From assembly GCA_004794655.1 (NCBI GenBank), contig SMMW01000622.1, positions 13,708,501 through 13,772,500 on the forward strand: a stretch of DNA of 64,000 nt. Reading direction: 5' to 3'. Positions 54,601 to 63,600 of the stretch are shown piece by piece (the first letter of the stretch is position 1; the number at the start of each line of letters is the position of its first letter). The DNA comes from Marisa cornuarietis (taxonomy: Eukaryota; Mollusca; Gastropoda; Architaenioglossa; Ampullariidae). The position numbers were made by a program, and so were the translations under genes. Under the pieces are notes generated by a model. The model was not told the DNA's origin, ran no database searches, and saw only the letters and a list, made by a program, of their open reading frames with translations.

Positions 54601-57600
54601 AGTGGGATGCCATGATAATTTTATTGAGTCTTTTGGGCCAGATAATTTCTCAGGAGAGAGTTATAAAGTATTTTTTTATTTTGAATCTTGAACACATGCA
54701 AACAATTAATTTAAAAAAAAATGTCAACAGAAAAGCCTGGCTCACCTGCTGGCAAACTGAGAGCCACCAAGATCTCTCAGGACTCAGTCACGCTGGACTG
54801 GCTTCCTCCACTTGATGATGGGGGCTCCCCACTCACTGCTTACATCGTTGAGGCTAAGGACAGGAAATCTAAGGACTGGTAGGTGTAGTTTGTCAGAGTT
54901 GATATATTTGACCAGAAGATGTGATAAATTACCACTTTTCGTTCTCTCCTATTTGACCCAGAATCATGTTGTTGCTTAGGAGATACAAGTTTATATATTG
55001 TCTTCTGTCATGTACAGGTACACAGTTGCCGAGGTCAAGCCTGAAGCTTCGAAACACACTATCAAGAATTTGACAGAAGGAGAAGACTACAATTTCCGTA
55101 TAAGTGCAGAAAATGCCATTGGCCGTAGCAAACCCGTGGAACTTGACTCAGTTGTCAAGCCCTCCAGACCAATAGGTAACGCTTCAAACATTTTTAAAAG
55201 ATATCTTTCTGTGGGAGTTTTATGTTAATGTTTCAAATCACTGAAATGAAATTTTAAGTTTGCTTGCTTATTACTTCTTTTCATTTTTAAACTCAACAGA
55301 AAGTAAACAGAAATATCCTTGTCATAATTTTGGTATGTTCTGTGGAAGTAAAGATGGTAGGGTAGTTGTGATGATGAAGTTTGATCAGTAAATTCTCAGT
55401 AAATAACTCATAGTGCATATTCATTTTCAGAAACTCCAGGCGCACCAAGAGGTCCACTGGTGGCCAAAAATGAGGGACGTGATGCTGTGGCTTTATCCTG
55501 GCAGCCGCCTTTGGATGATGGAGGATCACCTATCATTGGTTACATTGTAGACAAACTGGATGTGCAGCGAGGAGGATGGGTGCGAGCTGCCCGTATTCCT
55601 GCTGAAGTTACAAGCCATGTACTTGGCGGACTGATCCCAGGACATGACTACAACTTCCGTGTTTATGCTGAAAATCAAGCTGGAGTTGGTCAGCCACTGG
55701 ACCTTAAGACCATCATCAAGGCCAAAAGTCCATACAGTAAGTTTTCGAGACTTGAAGTTATGTATAGCATTGAAATTTTCTCTTATGGTTGCATATTCTT
55801 TAAAGATAATAATCATCATTGGTATAGCACATGCTTTAAGCTTTGCCCTGGTTAGATTAAAGCTTCATTTCCTAATAGTTAAGTTGATATTTTAACATTA
55901 AAAAAATTACATGACAATCAGTTCTGTAAGAATGTGAGTAAAGAAAAAGTGGCAAAATTGTATCCAGCTTCCAAATTAATTCTGTTTGCAGCTGTGCCTT
56001 CACCGCCAAGAGAAATCAAGGTGGTAGAAGTGCAGCAAGATTCTGTCACAATGGCATGGTCTGCTCCAGAAAACACAGGTGGTCTGGATTTACTTGGCTA
56101 TGTTGTTGAGCGTCGTGAAGTGGGGCGCCAGCAGTGGGTACGTGTAGGCCAAACTGCCCCAAATGTCTTGACCATTGTAGCTCGAAATCTGCTGGAGGGA
56201 CGTCCATATGCTTTCAGAATCATGGCAGAGAACCAGGAGGGTCTCAGTGAACCAGCTGTGCTGCTTAAACCTGTCACACCTGAAAGACCAATTGGTAAAT
56301 TAAACAAATCATGAGAAATTTGGAGTTTGACATGTTTTTAATTTTGGACATCATGAGTATTTCAAGGAGAGTTGTTGCTAGCAGACAGTTTAATTATGAA
56401 ATACTATTTTGAGCAATTTGTCCTGCAGGCTATGAATAGGAATTGAAATAAGATAGTTACATACCACTATAGGTTTTTCTGATCTAATTCTGTCTCTTAA
56501 ATTCTTACATCAGATCACACACCTGCATTTGATAAATCTGTCTTGTCTACAGAACCACCAGGCCCACCTCAGGATTTAGAATGCACAGACATAGACAAAG
56601 ACTCTGCTACACTTTCATGGAACAAACCACTTACCGATGGTGGCTCCCCAGTTGTGTCCTACACCATTGAGAAACGTGAGGGCAAAGCTGCATCCTGGTC
56701 CCAGGTGGTAGACACCAGCTTTTCTACCCATGTGTTCACTGTACAAGGACTGATTGAGGGCTATGAGTACTTTTTCCAAGTCCGTGCAAAGAATGCAGCA
56801 GGTGTTAGTGAGCCAGCAACTCTCAGTGTTTCTGTTGTTCCTTCTAAACGTAAAGGTAATAAAAGATTTGATTTTTCTTTTGAACCTCGCATTAAAAACC
56901 TTTTAAAATTAAAAATTATTTGTATGTGATATTAATTATTTTTAAATAGTTGGCATTTTGGTCTCAAATTATTCCTTATTTTTCTCTCAGTTATAAAGCC
57001 TGGGTGCAGACATAGTAAGCATATAGTTATTGCCATTGAAAATGCATTCTACTTTAACTTACGTTACAGAAAAGCCAACAGCTCCAGTTGGGCCTCTAGA
57101 ATGTATAGCTGTGACAGAAGACTCAGTGACCCTCTCCTGGCAGCCACCAGATAGTGATGGAGGCACACCCTTGACAGGTTATGTTGTGGAGAAGTCAGAT
57201 GTGAGAAGGCCGAAGTGGTTGAGAGTGGGCAAGGTTCTGGCAGACCAGACCAGTGCAACCGTTGAAAGTTTGCTGGAGAATGTGGGCTACTTCTTCCGAG
57301 TAATGGCAGAGAACAAAGTTGGCCTAAGCCCACCACTTGAGAATACAGAGCAGTTTAAGCCCAAATGCCCCTATGGTTAGTTATCTCATATTCTTGGAGG
57401 CGTGGAGAGTTTTAATTCATGTAGACTAATACTGAAACTCTTCTGATGCTCTTTTGTCAGTTTGGTTTCTCATATAAGCAATTAATATTTACTTTTCTAC
57501 TTTGATGCATTTACCATTTTTACTTAGACAATGTCTAATTGACTATTTGTCTGTTTTTAGGACCTCCATCAAGGCCTGTAGGCCCAGTTAAGACATTGCA

Positions 57601-60600
57601 GATGACACGAGACTCAGCTACAATCCAGTGGCAGCCTCCAACATCAAATGGTGGATCTCCTCTGACAGGTTACCTGGTGGAGCGCCGTGAAGAAGGCAGA
57701 CTCAGCTGGATGTACTGTGGTCGTACTGATGCAGATGTCACCATCTTGACATGCCCAGCACTCACTGAAAACACACAGTACCACTTCCGTGTCTATGCTG
57801 AAAACAGATATGGGCGAAGTGAGCCGCTTGAAACTGAATATCCCCTCATTCCAAAGAGGATTTTTGGTAAGTGTCATTTTGTTGTCCTCTTGTGATGTGC
57901 CCTTTTTCCACTGTGCTTCACCATATGTCTCTCAGTCATTTAGCTTCACCCATGTTCATTTCTTTGTTTTACTTTTGTTTTTGCCTCCCTGGTCTATATT
58001 ATCCCAAGAAATGTGTGGAGGATCTCCACAAACACCCAGAAGACCACTGACTTTATTTGTGCTCTCTTTGAGAAACATATGTAGATGTAGACTGTAGGTG
58101 AAGAAATCCTTCATCTTGCAAAATAAAAAAAGTAATTTTGTATGCTTTCCAAATATGTGTTAGAAGTGAAAACAAGACAGTGTTGGTAAAGCATGTTGAA
58201 GTAGAATCTCTATGTGGCACTCCCAATAGTTGTCTACATGGCAGTTCTACATGTAATGATATACCCAATAGTTTCCAAGTGATAAAATCAATTGCATCTT
58301 CACATAACTCACCCATAAAGCTTACATTTCCCTGTCAATAGTCTACATCACTGAAATATATCTCTGCCTGGATATTTGTTGGTGGTCTACTTGATGGTCC
58401 CAACAGTATCTATGTAACTGTCTTGGTAGCATGGTCCTATCACTTGTCTCACTTGTCTCTCTGTCCTTGACAGTCTCAGCAGTGTATTTAACATGCTGTA
58501 TGGGCATACTTTAAAAGGAAAATGTACATTATTTTAAAATCACTTCAAGCATGAAGTAAGAACAATAAATAGAAAGTATGTTTGTTTCTACTCCGTAACA
58601 AAGTCATAAAAGAATTACTTGTCCACTGACGTACGTTTTTCCTGAAGCTGTTTTATGCTGTTACCATTATTCCTTTTGATCTGCACCATTGCTAGTGTTT
58701 AGTAGGTTAGATCTTTGGAGATTAAGCTCCTGCATGTTCTGCAAAGCTTGTGCTGCCTTACTTGATTATTTTACACATTTTGTTTCTTTTTTGTATGTCT
58801 ATGTGTTTGTAGTGCACTAGATTTTTCAAGCCTTAATCAAATCACTATTTTAACATATGATAACAATCTGGCGGTCTGATTCATGCATGTCATTTTATAT
58901 TTGGCAGATTAACTTTTGAATGTTTTAATTATTTTGTGAAAAATTTGCTTTTTTAATAGTAACATCACACACAGCATTAACCGTAAAATTTGGACTCATC
59001 TAGCTACTTGGTTTGTTGCACGAATCTCTTGCAAATCATTTTCATATATTTAATAACTGAAATTTCTTGCAATGGCATACAAATTACATATTAACTGTTT
59101 TAATCCTGCTTGAGTGCTAAATCACAAAAGCGCATTGTCAGGCAAAGAATCCACAGCTGAAATGGCTGACTTCTTTGTAATGACTGTTTTCTGCAGAGTT
59201 TGCTGGTTCATCTTGGCTTAAGGTGGCTAACCTTCAGCCTTCCATTGAGGTTTACCTTACGCAGAGCCTCGTCCGTTATGAGTACATTTTCCAAATTTAT
59301 GCGGATAACCCACTGAGTTGTGTATGGGACTCCATAGACCTGTCCTCCATTGAGGGAAGATTCTAGGTTTAAAGAAAGGACTTTTGCCATCAGTGCTAGC
59401 AATGATATTGTCATTGACCTTGTTCATGAGTCAACAATGACTAGTGTAGAATGCTCAAGGCGTTTTTGAATCACCACATTGTAACATTGATTTTTCAGTC
59501 AAGGCATGCAATGCTGTTAACATAGACCTGATTCAAAACTTTTTCTTCCAAGATTTCAGTGGTGCTGAATCCATTGTGTGTAATTAAATGGTGGTCTTTT
59601 TTTCCTCATGTGATATTCGTACTGAAAATATTTTCGATGAAAATTTCATGAAGCCTAACATGAATAAAAGGAAACAGTCTATTGGTTTGTTTCTTGATAA
59701 AAACTTTTCAAAGTTTCGATTGATATTTTACATATTTCTGTCCTAGACAGACTTGACCATTCTCATGGTATATGGGAAAGTTTTGCTTTGTATATTTGGG
59801 ACAAATGGCAAATGCTTCAGAATTATAGTAATGAACTGTGCACTAGGAAATAGACTGCTGTGTTTCTTTAGAGCAGTGACTCAAAAGTAGTCCATAATGT
59901 GTTGTTTGAAAAGCAGGGAGATGGATTTGCAGGGTTCCACTGTAAATATTGCAGATGACTAAATAACATCCATTTCATCTTGCATGAATCAAACTTTGCT
60001 TCTAGCTAACTTAGTCACTAGCCAGCTTTATGCGCATCATGAATAATCAGCTAACTTAAGCACTGTTTTTAATGGCTTAATTTACCTTCAAATGCTCTTC
60101 TCTGCAGCTTGCTGTAAGCTTTTTTTTATGAGGGCATTGATTGTTGCATGCAGTTTTCTGGCAACAATGATATAACAGGGACTTGACTTTTTGTTGTTGT
60201 TGTTGTTAGCTTCTATAGAGGTATATATATATGTGATTGTTAGACAAACAAATTTCTTTTTCTCAAAACTGTTATATTCATAAGGACTTTTGCCACATGC
60301 ATTTAACGTTTCTGAAGAAAAATGTGGAAACATAATTCTCAAAATTCTTAAAAGCCTTACCTTCTTTTAGAAAAGCTTACATAACAAACATAGCTAAGTT
60401 ATAAATGAGTTTTAACATCAGAACTTGTCAAAGCTTTTACATAATCAGCACTAAAATACTTTATGATTTCATGTACATTTGTCCTGAGAGCAGTATTAAC
60501 CTTGATACTCTCTTCAAATCTGTTGGTCATTGCTTTTAATAAACACATGCTACTGTACAGTCAGATTTAATCTTAGGGATACTAGACATATGTGGTTTTT

Positions 60601-63600
60601 GACATCCCTTTTTTTGTAACCTCATATAAAATGCAGTAAAATACTGTAAACAAATCCTGATAGATGGCTAGCCATTCAGTCTATCTGGAGTAAATCTGTG
60701 TCCAGAGCAAGGCAACCTTAAGAAGGTTTTAGTTAGGCACCAGGTGTGATTCCAACTAGAAATGAATTTCACATGTAATGCTAATAAAGACAGCAAACCT
60801 AAGCTGTTTGTCTGCTTTGTTGGTTTTTTTTAATCTCTTTAATTGACTCTGTTTTTTAATCCAGTCACATAATTCCTTTCATATCTTGCGCTAATCTTTT
60901 GAGATTTTCCTTTGGGCTGGTTTCTATTTTTAGTAAGTCACCATTTAAATTTGTGAAAACAACAGATTCAGTGATTCAAATAAATGCAAAGCCATTATGG
61001 GGAATGCATGACAGTAAAAGGATGTAAACAGTATTACAAGCTAGTGATAGTTAAAGATATATTCACGCACTTAAAAAAATGATCAAAAATTACTCTTCAG
61101 CATGTTTGCTGCTGTTATATCTGTGTCATTTGCACTTTGTGTAGATTTCTCTATTGTATCACACTGCACTATTAATAATAACATTTCTTCACATCTGCAT
61201 AAGCATTTGCACCATTCTCACTATTCTGCTAACTTTAAGAGTCATTAATGAGTGCCATATGGAAAGTAGGGTTTTTCCAGAATGCAATGTGCAGTAGCTA
61301 GAAGCCATCTGATCGGGTAATGGAAAAAAAGCATTTTCTTCCTTTGACAACTACACAAATCACCACCCCAACAGGCAAGCCATCACCACCGGGCAGCCTG
61401 AGAGCAGAGAAAGTGGACCGAGACTCCCTGACACTAGCATGGACGCCACCACCTGATGATGACCAAAGCATTACCCGTTACATCATTGAGATGCGCAATG
61501 CCGACTCCAGCCAGTGGGAGCCATTGTCAGATGTGTCAGGACGCACAAAGTGGTTCATGGTCAGGAACCTGCCACCTGGTGGCTCTTTTTACTTCCGAGT
61601 CATTGCAGAGAATCCAGCAGGACAAAGTGAGCCTGCAGAGTTATCTGTTCCTGTAGAGCTGAAGGCAAAGAAAGGTATGCTAAGTTGTTTTTCAATGAAT
61701 GACCTATGCATAATGGCCAGAGAGATTTGTTTGCTATTGTTGGTGACCATTTTGTTGGCTTTTAGAACATTTTGATTAGTGCATGATTTATTTTGCTTGA
61801 GCAAAAGAGAGAAGTCAGATTTTAATTTTTTTTTAAAAGCAGGCTTGCTGAAAGAGAGCCTTATTGCATGTCACTGCCTTGTTTTTACTATTCTGGGTGT
61901 AAAATAACTTTTAAAATTTGGTTTCAGTTATTGCTCTGTTCTTTAGCTAGCTGGTTATAAGTTGCATGTTTGATTTGTTTTTATATCTTAAGTATTTCTG
62001 ACTGATTTCAGGTGTGAAAAAACACTTCAGTTTCTTGATATATGTTGGTTTTTGTGCTTGCGTTACAGACCATGTTATAATTGTCTTTATTTTTGCATAT
62101 GGTTTTTATTTAATTTGCTGTTCTTAGTCTTGCCTAATGTTTTTACACAATTTTATCAATTGTCTAAAGCATTTAATGAAACTGCATGTATTTTTGCATT
62201 TGCTATGTTATTATATTTATGGTGTAAAAAATAATTGTTTGAAGTAAATGTATAATTTCTTATTTGCAAATAATGTCTTATTCATTTTATATTCTTTCTT
62301 AAGATCATTTTAAATCATGTTTGTGTGCTATCCATGCAATCTTATTTTACCTACTTTTACATTTTAACACACTATTTGTGTTTACTTATGTAAATCTGCT
62401 GAATTATATATTTAATCTTTGCTTTAAATGATTATTTACGAGTACTTGTTATGAAAACCACTAATTGTCAACCATTGTGCCCACACACTGTGATTGCTTT
62501 GCATGTTTGTGTTGCTTTTGCTTTATTTTTTGCTGATTGATATATTTTTTCATAAACTGTTTATCAAGTCTTGTTGGATTTTAAGACTGTGATTGTTTTT
62601 ATTTGTTTTTTTGATCACTTTGATTAATGGATTAGCAAGACAACATTAAATTATGCAATATTATATTCTTGAATACCTTTTAATTGTGCAAAACTGTATA
62701 ATTGCCAGACACATATAATTTAGTAGTGTATATATATATATATGTTTGGAGAGAATTTGGTTGCTATTTTTGCTTGCAATATTTGGTAATTATAAAGTAA
62801 CCTTAAAAATTCATTTTTCAGATTATATGCTTTCAGAGTAGCATGCTATAATTTTGTGACATGGTGTTTCCAAAACTAATATTTTGACTCTTTTATATCC
62901 CATTCCCAATACTTCCTCTTCTCACATAAACAGAAAAGCCAAGAGCTCCTCGTGAGGCACCAGTTATCAGAAAACTGGGACAAGATTTTGTTGAGCTGTC
63001 ATGGAGTCCACCAGAGGTAGATGGTGGATCTCCCATCACTGGTTACCAGTTGGAACGTCTTGACATGAGTGGCCGTTCCTGGCTTCCTGTCAGCAGGGAA
63101 CCAATCACAGACACATTCTTCCGTCTAGATGATCTGAAAGAAGGTTTGCAGTATGAGTTCCGTGTTCGTGCTCAAAATGCCATTGGCCTTGGAGAACCCT
63201 CACCTTCTACAGAGCCGTTTATATGTGGTCATACACTTGGTAAGTAATAGCATTAAGATTTCCTCTTTGAGGTAGGATATGAAATCCCTTTAACAGTCTT
63301 TATTAGGACCTAAAGTAAGAATGTTTTTTCTGGAAATATCTGACATTTTTTTTATTACCATCTTTTCAATTTCTTAAAATATTTAAAAGAATGTTATTAA
63401 CATTTGACTACTAACAAGAAATCCTAGTGGCAGACTACATTTATTGATTAAGAAATGAATTAATATGCTGAATCTGTATGACATGTTTGCATGCTTGGTT
63501 TACAGCTATGGAACCACCCAAATTTATTGGAGTCTTCTCAGATCAGTTAGTACCGCTTGGTGAAGAGGCTCGCTTTGTGTGTCAGGTTGTTGCTCTACCT

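Noticed and set aside
57990..58060. A G-G-S-P-like segment that might be the missing first half of the fossil FN3 domain
   Set aside because: Only a few residues fit, there is no Trp or Pro-Pro in the right place, and no splice sites bracket it.
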